Assembly: GCF_945859705.1 (NCBI RefSeq)
Contig: NC_079135.1
Location: 27,040,179 to 27,104,178 of the forward strand
Direction: 5' to 3'
From: Episyrphus balteatus
Taxonomy: Eukaryota; Arthropoda; Insecta; Diptera; Syrphidae
DNA: 64,000 nt
A model generated the notes under the pieces. That model made no database searches. It was not told where the DNA came from and saw only the letters and a program-made list of their open reading frames with translations. How positions within the stretch are numbered: the stretch's first letter is position 1; each line of letters opens with the position of its first letter. Made by a program: the position numbers and the translations under genes. Positions 22,798 through 32,430 of this stretch are shown here, piece by piece.

Positions 22798-23735
22798 TAG
22801 CGGAAGGTGGCCTAAAATGGCCTACCTAAGTGAAATGTGCTATATATCGAAAAAAAACTAACATTTAAACTTAAATGCTATATACTTTTCAAAGTTTAAT
22901 ACATTACTCTCACATTTTTGTGCTTTGCGAGTTAAAAAAATTCCAAAAAGTATTTAAATTTTTTAATTTTCAAGACGTCTACAAATTTCACTGATCAAAT
23001 TTACCCGGTTAAAATGGCACACTGTCATAATATACGTGATTTTAAATGAAATATCGAGTCAAAGGGCTCCTTTTCAATTTTCTTGGAACAAGTGGTGCTT
23101 AATTTGCAAAATTTCTGTGAGTCATTCAATATCCTGTTCCCGTTGGTTTCTCATCTCCTTACTGTAGTTTTTGAAACTTCGAATAATTTGGATGCTTTTT
23201 CCCAGATTTTGGGCGGAATCAAGGACTTTCCTCAGTCCAAGGCTTCCTCTCTGTAGATCGTTTATGTTTAGCAACCATTTTCACTATACAAAAAATGAAA
23301 ATGTGAAAGTCAGTATGCCATTTTACCCGAGTACTAAGTAGGCCATTTTGCCCATTTTGGGTTTTTTGAATTTAAGTTTTATACCGAAAAGTCTAAAATC
23401 GTTCTGAGCCAACTTTTTACATTAAATTATTAAGAAATACTTCATAGATACGTATATTAACTTCTTTTTCCAAAATATAATGTTTTTTATACTTTTTTTT
23501 TGCAAAAAAAAATTTCATAAAATTATAACGAGTGTACTTTTTGAGGTGGTTGGAGCCAGTTTGACCTGTCGAATTTTAAATAATGGCTTGAAGTTGCTAA
23601 AACTTCGTATATGTCGGTTTTGCCAGATTAACATAAGAATCGCGTTCATAAAACATTCTAATTATGTTCGATTCTACGATTTCTAGCAGAGGGGCCATTT
23701 TACCTTGGGGTGCCATTTTAGGCCACTTTCCCCTA
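22798..23735. mobile_element. TIR element, probably TA-targeting
   Basis: Imperfect terminal inverted repeats face each other: the left end reads TAGCGGAAGGTGGCCTAAAA, and the right end in reverse complement reads TAGGGGAAAGTGGCCTAAAA. Both outermost dinucleotides are TA, consistent with a TA target duplication as in Tc1/mariner elements. Short relatives of the end motif (GGCCATTTT, GCCATTTTACCC) recur inside. No transposase frame is visible, so this is a non-autonomous copy of about 938 bp. The superfamily assignment is tentative. Confidence 0.7.
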
Positions 23736-24394
23736 CTACAGCTAACTGGAAGTGCACTTTTTAAACTTAAAATTGAAATCGAAAATGACAAAATTATTTT
23801 TGTAGATACCTACAAACAAATTTTATTTGTTGGAAAGTTAAAATTTACTTTACTTTTTGCAAATATATTGAATAACAAGGCTTTTTTATTTATCAACGTA
23901 GCTTAACTTTAAACTACTGCTTAAATTTTTGAAAATGTGTTCAAAAACCTTGTTTGGCCTTGTCTAATAGCTTCCCAACTTGTGTCTAGGTTTACATTGT
24001 ATTGACCTTGAATAGTGTGGTATTTATTTTTATTAAATAAGGCTTATTTCCCACTTTTCGAAAAAAGTTAAACGGTGTCTAAGAAGACCAAAAACTAATA
24101 AATATCCCTGCAAAAGTTTACCTGAGTTAAGGTTATTTAAAATTTCTGCAAAAACAAAATTTTTGAATTTCGCATTTTCTTTTGGATTTTGTAAGCTAAC
24201 TTTTGAGCTACCTTTAATATTTTAAAAATGTTGGAAGCATAAAATTTGGGTTTGCATCAAAACTTTTGTTTTCAAAAGTTATAATTATAGGCAAAAGAAA
24301 AGAATAAAAAAAAACGGAAGTGCACTTTTTAAACTTAAAATTGTAATATAAAAAAATTAGCTTTTAATTAGCTACAATTACTGAGACAAAGTAA
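23736..24394. other. Intergenic DNA with a separated 34-bp direct repeat
   Basis: The string beginning GGAAGTGCACTTTTTAAACT occurs at about 23748 and again at about 24316, roughly 568 bp apart and nearly identical. A TTTGATGCAAACC motif left of the preceding TIR element (about 22756) recurs in inverted orientation near 24250. The TIR element may therefore sit inside an older repeat. No gene recognised. Confidence 0.5.
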
Positions 24395-25197
24395 GGGACG
24401 TACAGGGGCGTACACTCCCTTGGGGCAAGCGGGGCGGTGCCCCAGGGCCCCCACTGGAGACAATGCAGAGAAGGAAACTGTTAGCATAAATTGAGTTACG
24501 AAGTAACCAGAAAGACAAAATATGTCATTCAGTGTAATGTATAATGCATTATTAGCCACACAATATATGTATATTGATTTTAAAAAAAGGTTACCCCAGG
24601 GCCCCAAAAAAAATAAACTGTTTTTTTAAAAGAAAAATTATAATTTTATCTTAGGGCCCCAAAACATATTACTTGAAAAATCTTTGCCAACACAATTAAT
24701 ACATTAGGGGCCCCAAAAAAGCAAAAAAATATTATTTGAGGATCCTCAAAAGTGGTTCAAAACAATCAAATGGAAAATTAAATATAAATTCAGGGGCCCC
24801 AACATAAATACATCAGGGCCCAAAATTAAAACATTACGTTATTGATGGCATTCCGAATATTACTTCAGAAAAGAGGCCCCAATACTTATTAATTCTTGGC
24901 TCCAAAAAAATTATATTATATTTAGGGGCCTCTAAGCACTTAATTTTGAGGCTCTAAAATAATTTTTCAGAGGCCCTAAAATAAAAAAAATTATGTCTGA
25001 TGATGGAAAATAAAATATGTATTTATTACTTCAGAGCAGAGGCCCCAAGAACTATCAATTCTTAGCTAAACAATTTTTATTTTAGGGGTCTCTAAATATT
25101 TAATTTTGGGGGCTCCTAGTACAAGTGTTTACTACTTTTATGAGAGACATTTCAAGTAAGTCAATATAAGTTCAAGTGACCTCAACTCCAAAAATTT

Positions 25198-25270
25198 ATA
25201 AAGCGTTTCGCCCAGGTACGACAGTGGGCTCATCAGTTAGATCTGTCGTACCCTTACTAAGACGCCTTAT
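25198..25270 (-). ncRNA. Hammerhead ribozyme motif
   Basis: Read on the minus strand, the parts occur in canonical order. Stem III 5' arm AUAAGGCG is at 25270-25263, then UC with cleavage after C at 25261. Stem I UUAG/CUAA is at 25260-25257 and 25240-25237, and core CUGAUGA at 25236-25230. Stem II GCCCA/UGGGC is at 25229-25225 and 25214-25210, core GAAA at 25209-25206, and stem III 3' arm CGCUUUAU at 25205-25198 (8 pairs, one G-U). All conserved core residues are present, including a GUC cleavage triplet. Loop I contains GGUACGACAG and loop II is CUGUCGUACC, a perfect 10-nt complement that could form a loop-loop pseudoknot. Hammerheads occur in Penelope-like elements, retrozymes and some SINE-like repeats. 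This one is antisense to the neighbouring RTE frame. Activity is not shown. Confidence 0.8.
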
Positions 25271-25345
25271 TTTGGTCGATGTTTACCGACACTATATAAA
25301 ACTCACAGCATGAATATACTGTGAATTATAATATTCTAAGGGAAT

Positions 25346-27223
25346 TTGTTTAAATTCAGACACTTAGAAAATGTGGAATACAGAAACTGCAAGAAAGAAG
25401 CGAAGAAGATATGTGCCCAAATTCAAGCCAAGAATACGGAAGACCTGTATCGGGAGCTAGATGTATTTTCTACCCCGACTGCTTGTGCTATTCAAGAGCT
25501 ACGACAAAACGTGAATAAGGGCGCAACCATCTTCAAAATAGCCGCTCAAAGAAGAAGAAATGCTCAGGAGATCTGTTCGCCAAAGTTTATTAACAATGCT
25601 CAGGGCCAACTACTTGTGGAAAACGACGAAATCCTCCACAGGTGGCGACAGTATTGTGACGAACTTCTAAATGAACAATTTCCAAGGCTACACTTTCCAA
25701 TGGCTTCACCTAACTTAAGCGAAGTATCCGATGTCACAGTCGAAGAAGTTAGTGAGGCTGTAAAATACTCCAAAAAGGGAAAAGCTGTTGGGCCAGACGA
25801 AATACCCTCAGAGTTTTGGAAAAAGATGGGAGACATCGGGTCTAGATGGCTCATGGTTCTTGTTTCCAAGCTTATACGAGGTGATCGAATGCCTAATCAA
25901 TGGAGGGAAAGTTACCTTCTTCCAATATACAAAGGGAAGGGTGATACTCGAAGCTGTGCAAATTACCGTTCGATTAAGCTGATGTCACACACCATGAAGA
26001 TCGTTGAGCTAGTATTGGGTAGCCGACTGCGAAAAATAATAAGGCCATCTAATGACCAGTGCGGGTTTGTTGCGGGTAAATCAACCACAGATGCAATCCA
26101 GAGTATCAGAATCATTATGGAAAAACATCGAGATTCCTTGGAGGATTTGCATGTGGTATTGGTTGATTTTGAAAAAGCATTCGATCGACAACCACGAGAT
26201 CTGATATGGGTGGCCCTCAGACAACGAGGAGTTCCAGAAACCTATGTGCGGATAATTATGGACATGTATGATGGAGCAGTTACTAAAGTAAGATGTGCAG
26301 CTGGAGTCACCGAAGAATTCGAAATCACAGAAGGTGTACACCAGGGAAGCGTCTTGAGTCCTCTGCTCTTTATTACCGTTCTTGATTACCTGCTTGAAGG
26401 CAAAGTGACGGACCCAAAAGTGCATCAGTTATTCTTTGCTGACGATGGAGCCATCATAAGTGAAGACCCGATATCCCTGCAACGAGCACTTGATGTATGG
26501 GTGGATGTTCTAGAAGGTAATGGGTACCGCATAAGCGCGAGAAAGACAGAATACCTATGCTGCCCATTTTCTGATCCACACAGGCCTATTCCTGACATTT
26601 ATTTGAATGGTGTAGTGCTTCACAAGTGTGAAAAGTTTAAATATCTGGGGTCTATGATAAATAACGAAGGTACTTGTGATGACGATATCAATCATCGCGT
26701 AAGCGTAGGGTGGATGAAGTGGCGGGAAAATTCTGCTATCTTTTGTGATCGAAAAATGCCCCCTAAGCTGAAAGGAAGGCTCTACACCGCAGTTGTGCGT
26801 CCAGCACTCACATACGGTTCACAATGTTGGACAATGTACAAAAAGTATGAGAGTAAGTTAACGGCAGCTGAGATGAAGATGCTTCGTATGACAGCAGGAG
26901 TAACAAAGCTTGATAGAATTAGAAGTACGAAGATCCGAGGAAGCCTTCATGTTAAAAACACCATCTCCCAAAAAATTGAACACGACCGACTCAGTTGGTA
27001 TTGCCATGTTCAAAGGAGAGATCCTGAGAACCCCGTCAAAAAAGCAATATCATACAACGTTCCAACACGAAATAAAAAGAAAGGTAGGCCTAAAAACTCC
27101 TGGTACAAGCAAATGCAAAAACACCAGCATTCAGTTGGCCTTAGAAATGGAACAATACAAAACCGGGAGGCTTGCCGCCGATTTCTGAGGTCAACCCGGC
27201 GAACCCCACAAGCGGATCACTAG
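25346..27223 (+). CDS. RTE-clade non-LTR retrotransposon polyprotein (reverse transcriptase), 5'-truncated
   Basis: Intact 625-codon frame that copies element RNA into DNA at the target site. The first 120 or so residues are the linker that normally follows the endonuclease (AQGQLLVENDEILHRWRQYC-like). The RT palm follows with GPDEIPSEFWK, LPIYKGKGD, GFVAGKSTTDAI near residue 240, VDFEKAFD at 273-280, EGVHQGSVLSPLLF near 329 and the catalytic FFADD (Asp366 and Asp367). The C-terminus has the typical RTE LGSMI, RPALTYGSQCW, KMLRMTAGVTKLDRIR and RLSWYCHVQRR motifs. RTE proteins are usually near 950-1000 residues, and the N-terminal apurinic-type endonuclease is absent here. The computed start is a TTG just after an in-frame stop, so no authentic start codon is claimed. 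No internal stop or frameshift, which suggests a young insertion. Confidence 0.9.
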   Translation: MFKFRHLENVEYRNCKKEAKKICAQIQAKNTEDLYRELDVFSTPTACAIQELRQNVNKGATIFKIAAQRRRNAQEICSPKFINNAQGQLLVENDEILHRWRQYCDELLNEQFPRLHFPMASPNLSEVSDVTVEEVSEAVKYSKKGKAVGPDEIPSEFWKKMGDIGSRWLMVLVSKLIRGDRMPNQWRESYLLPIYKGKGDTRSCANYRSIKLMSHTMKIVELVLGSRLRKIIRPSNDQCGFVAGKSTTDAIQSIRIIMEKHRDSLEDLHVVLVDFEKAFDRQPRDLIWVALRQRGVPETYVRIIMDMYDGAVTKVRCAAGVTEEFEITEGVHQGSVLSPLLFITVLDYLLEGKVTDPKVHQLFFADDGAIISEDPISLQRALDVWVDVLEGNGYRISARKTEYLCCPFSDPHRPIPDIYLNGVVLHKCEKFKYLGSMINNEGTCDDDINHRVSVGWMKWRENSAIFCDRKMPPKLKGRLYTAVVRPALTYGSQCWTMYKKYESKLTAAEMKMLRMTAGVTKLDRIRSTKIRGSLHVKNTISQKIEHDRLSWYCHVQRRDPENPVKKAISYNVPTRNKKKGRPKNSWYKQMQKHQHSVGLRNGTIQNREACRRFLRSTRRTPQADH

Positions 27224-27245
27224 TGTGAAGCAGTAACGTGGGATA

Positions 27246-27276
27246 GTTATGATCCCCTCGACATCGAGATCATAAC
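27246..27276 (+). other. Hairpin in the RTE 3' untranslated region
   Basis: A perfect 9-bp stem GTTATGATC/GATCATAAC encloses a 13-nt loop that itself contains TCGA-cat-CGA. It lies 22 bp after the RTE stop codon and before the GAAGAA tail. In related elements the 3' end is recognised by the encoded reverse transcriptase; that role is inferred from position only. Confidence 0.6.
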
Positions 27277-27518
27277 AGCGAGAAAAAGGAAGAAGAAGAA
27301 GAAAATGTATGCCCGTGGTCAGGCTTATATAATAACGAACATATTAAAATATTAAAATAAACCTAAAAATAAATAAGCCATAGGTACAAAAAAAAAAAAA
27401 CCTATGGCGTATACGTAATTTTTTTTTGTAACTAAGGGGCCCCCAAATATCAAAGGGGCCCCAAAATTTAGTCTTACCCCGGGGCCCCGGTGACTCAACG
27501 TACGCCACTGGGGACGTA

Positions 27519-28733
27519 TAAGCTATTATTTACTCTTGATATGAAAAACGGCAACAAGTTGAAGTCTCGAAGTGTTATTATCAGGAAGTTAGTAATATTA
27601 TGTTACGAGAATGCTGTTATTTCTAAAAAGCTGTTTGGCTGTCAAAAAACAGTCTCAATTCTGCATAGATTGCTGAGATTCATTTTCTCACTTTAAATTA
27701 GATTCTTCTAAAAAAATTATCTTGATAACTTTTAGTGAAACAATAAAGTGGGTATTTTATTACTAAAGTGTGCAATTGTTCGATTTCATCTGATTTTTAA
27801 TTTTTTTTTTTTGGGGTAGTGAGACATGCGTTGGCGTTGTCGACTGGATCGCTGTCAACATTAAAGTCGTGGAATCTTACAATTATAAACACGGCCACCA
27901 ATACAGGAATTACAGACTTTCTATCTACGGTTGATCTTCTTTCAAGCAATTTCCTTAGTCACTGCGTCTATCTTTTAGAGACTTCAGAAAGGCATTGTAA
28001 CTTTCTTCATGATCCAAAGTCTCTAAGCTTTGTTCATAAAATTTTGAAAAAACAAAAAAAAAAAATAGTTCGAATTTTTTTGTACAATTTTTTTTTTCAA
28101 AATTTTGACTTTGAGGATTAATTTTTCAAAAACTATACCATAAAATGGCGAGATTTTCAGCTTTACATAAAAGTTCCTATAGCACGTCTCGACCCAACCT
28201 TCAAGCTCTAGCTTTTTGGCACATTCCTCCAGAATCACCCTGTTTCTAAAGCACTTGATATCTTGTGGAGCTCTAGAATCCGTTGGGGCCCCGGGGCACT
28301 GAGCTCGGCTGCTCCAATTGTACGAACGCCCCTGACCATTTATCTCCAAGTGGTTTGATCTTACCAGGAACTGTTGATATTACCGCCTAATTTAATACAA
28401 TTTTTCTGCTATAATCATTTGTTGGGAGTGTCTTTATGGAACGATACCACTTGTTAAATAAAAATGTACCTACTCTACAAATATGTAGGAAAGGTAAGTT
28501 CCCTTAAATTCATTGATATCTTACGACATTATTACTGCATACAATTTCAATGGCACACTAACATAAGAAACCAAAATGAAGAAAGCAAAGTCCTTATTTC
28601 GACTTTCTAAAGTTCAATAGAGCGTTTCAGTTGACTCTTCTACTTGGCCATTAGGTTTTCTTTTTTCCTTTCAAGCACATAATTATATAAAACATCCTAT
28701 ATAACTAACCAATACAATTAATTTCCCATTAAG
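27519..28733. other. Intergenic DNA with a decayed hAT-like terminus
   Basis: Sequence near 28270-28334 contains GGGGCCCCGGGGCAC and ends with TACGAACGCCCCTG. It resembles the right terminus of the two hAT copies but lacks an identifiable left partner or target duplication. A segment near 28140-28215 is related, in reverse orientation, to part of the TIR element at 35.3-37.2 kb (GTGCCAAAAAG...GGTCGAGAC). No gene recognised; the open frames at 27819-28121 (+) and 28023-28349 (-) overlap this repeat debris. Confidence 0.5.
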
Positions 28734-29238
28734 AATCCAATGGATTCTTCATCGGCAATTAATATTATCAAAGTCAAAATGCCACAGTCCCAGGAATGCC
28801 CTACAAATATCCAAGAATTCCAAAACCCATCAAACGTCAAATCCCTCCTGAATGGTTTTCTCTCTCTTGATGGCAAACTAAACGCGTGTATACCTCAAGG
28901 TGCGTGTAATTGTAGTATACGTTCAAGTGCGATATAAAATAGGTATATAGAGGTACGATGTCGTTTATATTTCGTACCATTTATCGATTTGGTTAGAATT
29001 TCATTTGAAGCTTCTATGCAGCATTCTTCCATCTCAATTTAGGATGGGGATTTCCTTTCCATCAATATTTAAGATAAAGGTACCTGTACGCATATAGGAA
29101 ATACTCTAACAAACTGCTTTCTTTCACTCTTTTTCTATTTAACCAGGAGCAGTAGAGGAAATTTCCAACTCTTCATCTCCTTTGTCGTCTTCGTCATCGT
29201 CGTCTATGTCCTCTGGGCTCTCTCTACCTAAAGCATAA
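28734..29238 (+). CDS. Possible two-exon gene of unknown function
   Basis: Exon A runs from 28734, after an AG acceptor, or from its own ATG at 28740, to 28899, ending at a GTGCGT donor. Exon B starts at 29147 after a pyrimidine-rich tract and CAG, and ends at TAA 29236-29238. The phases agree: one base from exon A plus two from exon B make a Gly codon, and both parts are open. Joined from the ATG they give 83 residues: Gln/Asn/Pro-rich, then NGFLSLDGKLNACIPQ, a short acidic patch AVEEIS, then a Ser-rich tail with eleven Ser in about fifteen positions. No domain or signal peptide is recognised. Codon composition is less AT-rich than the surroundings. It could be the 3' end of a larger gene whose earlier exons lie outside the window or are unseen. 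The splice prediction is by eye. Confidence 0.35.
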
Positions 29239-30579
29239 AGGTATTCCAACTATTTCCGTTTGCTTACTAACGTCGAAATTTCATATCGCATACCTCTCCT
29301 TTATTTATATTGAAGTGGAATTTATATCCTTCTTGGTGATTGGAACAGTGCGGTAACAAGGACAACAACCGCAATAAGATGGCTATTATGGTACACGACA
29401 TTAATGTCGATAGTCGTCGAAACGACAATACCCCCAGTACATTGGCCTTTCTCTCTGATCTAAAAAGCTCAAACCAACCGCAACCATATCACCATCAGTG
29501 TCGATGAGTTTGAGCATCATGAAACGAGAGAGATGAGGAGGGGGGATTTGGGTAGGTATATAAGAACATTCCGAAGCATCAATGCCATTGTGATGTGCCA
29601 TATCGTCGTCATAGCCATTCATTCATTCGATCGATGAGCTCGTTCTTGTCCTTTTATTTGGAAAATTTTATGGGGACGACCGTTAACTAAAGTCAAAATC
29701 ACTTTTTTCGTTCCATTCCACTAGATAGTATTTACCTCTATCTTACCTACCTACCTTTTCTATATGGTTGGACATATTTATGGGAATTCTTTTGAGTCCT
29801 TTTCTCTCTCTAAGAAGATATATAGGAGCCTTTATTCATGCAAAAGGGTCCAACATATAAGATTCTCAAGTGTTTTAGGGGCCAACTGCCAACAAACAAA
29901 AAAAAACAAAAAAAAATATAAAGAGTTGAAGAAGTTTGTCCTTCCATCTTGAATTTTCTTCTTATTGTTGCTCAGACACCAGTCAAAGGCAAGACAAATT
30001 CACACACACAAAATGCCAAAGAAAAAGGATATCGGCATCGGATGGGAAAGACGGAAACTAAACTGAGACTTTATGGTAATTTAGTGTTCCGCATGACCAA
30101 CCCAAAGCTCCACACATCCTTTTGCGGTAGGATTTCAAATGGTTTTTCGTTGTCGTAAAATTACTTTACGAAGCTGTTAAGTGGACGCACTTTAAGCTAA
30201 GTGAATAACTTTAATAGAATGAGCGAGCTTTGTGTTATATTGTGTGTGTTGTAATGTTCAAAGTTTGTTTTATGTTTGTTTTAAATTGTTGTTAAGTTTG
30301 TTTGATAACTTTTTATATATCTAAGTGACTGGGACAGAGAATTAAGTTCTGACATTATTCTGACGATATTCCTACGAAACGGTTTCTAAAAACTCGGTAA
30401 CATACCCAAAATCTGGAATTAGGGGCAAAAAACGGTTTTTTGGACCTTCACAAATTGAAAAAAAAAATCTAGCTTCTTCAAATTTTTACCCATTTTAGAT
30501 TTTTTCACGTTTTGGATAGAAGACATTAAGACCTTATCAACAGTGTATAAAACAACAATATAAGAATGTAAAATTTGAC
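29239..30579. other. Intergenic or intronic DNA, no confident gene
   Basis: Contains stretches of balanced composition around 29.34-29.66 kb. On the minus strand an ATG-initiated 73-codon frame (29622-29401) reads through MNGYDDDMAHHNGIDASEC to a Tyr/Arg/Asp-rich end, with no known domain. I regard it as a weak candidate only. A GAGA-like repeat lies near 29522-29540. The rest is AT-rich. Confidence 0.4.
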
Positions 30580-32430
30580 GAACCAAAAGTTTTTAGGAGT
30601 TCGGGTTGTTGAATTATTTGCAATCGAAATTTGTTTTTTTTTTTTCATTCCGAAGCAAATATTTTCGGATCAAAGTGCCTAAACTAGTTTTGGTTTACAG
30701 ATATGAGGTTAAAGTGAACAAGCCTATGCATTCAGCTAAAAAAATTACAAATTTATTTTTTCAAGATTTTCGAAAATTATCCAAGGGGTACCTAGGTACC
30801 CCTTGTCTAAAAATTTGGAATTTTCGAAAATTTTCTCCAAATCCATCGAATGAGACATCAAAATAAAGCACTCTTTAGACTCTATTCATATCTGAAAACC
30901 AAAAATTTGTAGGAGTTCAAGTTGCTGAATTAGTTGCAATCGAATTTTTTTTTTTTTCATTCAATAGCAAATATTTTCGGATCAAATTGCCTAAACTAGT
31001 TTTGGTTTACAGATATGAGGTTAAAGTGAACAAGCCTATGCATTCAGCTAAAAAAATTACAAATTTATTTTTTTCAAGATTTTCGAAAATTATCCAAGGG
31101 GTACCCCTTGTCTAAAAATTCGGAATTTTCAAAAATTTTTTCCAAATACATCGAATGAGACATCAAAATAAAGCACCCTTTAGACTCTATTCATAACTGA
31201 AAACCGAAATTTTGTAGGAGTTCGGGTTGCTGAATTAGTTGCAATCAGTTTTTTTTTTTTTTTTTTTCATTCCGAAGCAAATATTTTCGGATCAAAGTGC
31301 CTAAACTAGTTTTGGTTTACAGATATGAGGTTAAAGTGAACAAGCCTATGCATTCAGCTAAAAAAATTACAAATTTATTTTTTCAAGATTTTCGAAAATT
31401 ATCCAAGGGGTACCCCTTGTCTAAAAATTCGGGATTTTCAAAAATTTTCTCCAAATCCATCGAATGAGACATCAAAATAAAGCACTCTTTAGACTCTATT
31501 CATAGCTGAAAACCAAAAATTTGTAGGAGTTCAAGTTGCTGAATTAGTTGCAATCGAATTTTTTTTTTTTTCATTCAATAGCAAATATTTTCGGATCAAA
31601 TTGCCTAAACTAGTTTTGGTTTACAGATATGAGGTTAAAGTGAACAAGCCTATGCATTCAGCTAAAAAAATTACAAATTTATTTTTTTCAAGATTTTCGA
31701 AAATTATCCAAGGGGTACCCCTTGTCTAAAAATTCGGAATTTTCAAAAATTTTTTCCAAATACATCGAATGAGACATCAAAATAAAGCACCCTTTAGACT
31801 CTATTCATAACTGAAAACCGAAATTTTGTAGGAGTTCGGGTTGCTGAATTAGTTGCAATCAGTTTTTTTTTTTTTTTTCATTCCGAAGCAAATATTTTCG
31901 GATCAAAGTGCCTAAACTAGTTTTGGTTTACAGATATGAGGTTAAAGTGAACAAGCCTATGCATTCAGCTAAAAAAATTACAAATTTATTTTTTCAAGAT
32001 TTTCGAAAATTATCCAAGGGGTACCCCTTGTCTAAAAATTCGGGATTTTCAAAAATTTTCTCCAAATCCATCGAATGAGACATCAAAATAAAGCACTCTT
32101 TAGACTCTATTCATAGCTGAAAACCAAAAATTTGTAGGAGTTCAAGTTGCTGAATTAGTTGCAATATTTTCGGATCAAATTGCCTAAACTAGTTTTGGTT
32201 TACAGATATGAGGTTAAAGTGAACAAGCCTATGCATTCAGCTAAAAAAATTACAAATTTATTTTTTCAAGATTTTCAAAAATTATCCAATTAGTACCTAC
32301 CCCTTGTCTAAAAATTCGGAATTTTCAAAAATTTTCTCCAAATCCATCGAATGAGACATCAAAATAAAGCACTTTTTAGACTCTATTCATAACTGAAAAT
32401 CAAAATTTTGCAGGAGTTCGGGTTGCTGAA
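30580..32430 (+). repeat. Tandem array of about 305-bp monomers with dimeric organisation
   Basis: Six head-to-tail monomers. The landmark TCGAATGAGACATC lies at 30846, 31151, 31460, 31765, 32071 and 32347, giving spacings of 305, 309, 305, 306 and 276 bp. Monomers 2 and 4 share one set of variants (CACCCTTTAGAC, CAATAGCAAATAT) and 3 and 5 another (CATAGCTG, GCACTCTTT). The dimer of about 612 bp was therefore duplicated recently. Each monomer carries an AAGGGGTACCCCTT palindrome; the first has an expanded version around GGGGTACCTAGGTACCCC. The last monomer has lost about 30 bp around its T-rich tract. No conserved coding frame. Confidence 0.9.

Larger units (their letters stand above)
25153..27334 (+). 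mobile_element. RTE-type non-LTR retrotransposon insertion, 5'-truncated
   Basis: Insertion boundaries come from comparing the two hAT copies. About 22 bp of the hAT sequence (near 20220-20244 in copy A) is missing in copy B, so the insertion came with a small target deletion. The 3' end has a hairpin (27246-27276) and a GAAGAAGAAG-type tail near 27290-27303, typical of RTE elements, which usually end in a short simple repeat rather than poly-A. The left about 190 bp holds an antisense hammerhead motif and may derive from a different element. Confidence 0.8.
24403..27510. mobile_element. hAT-type element, copy B, interrupted
   Basis: Second copy of the element at 19.4 kb, in the same orientation, with CAGGGGCGTACA and ACGTACGCCACTG ends and its own perfect 8-bp target duplication, GGGACGTA, at 24395-24402 and 27511-27518. 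The sequence matches copy A closely up to about 25152 and again from about 27335. The intervening 2.18 kb is a later insertion. Without it the copy is about 930 bp, similar to copy A. Confidence 0.9.
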
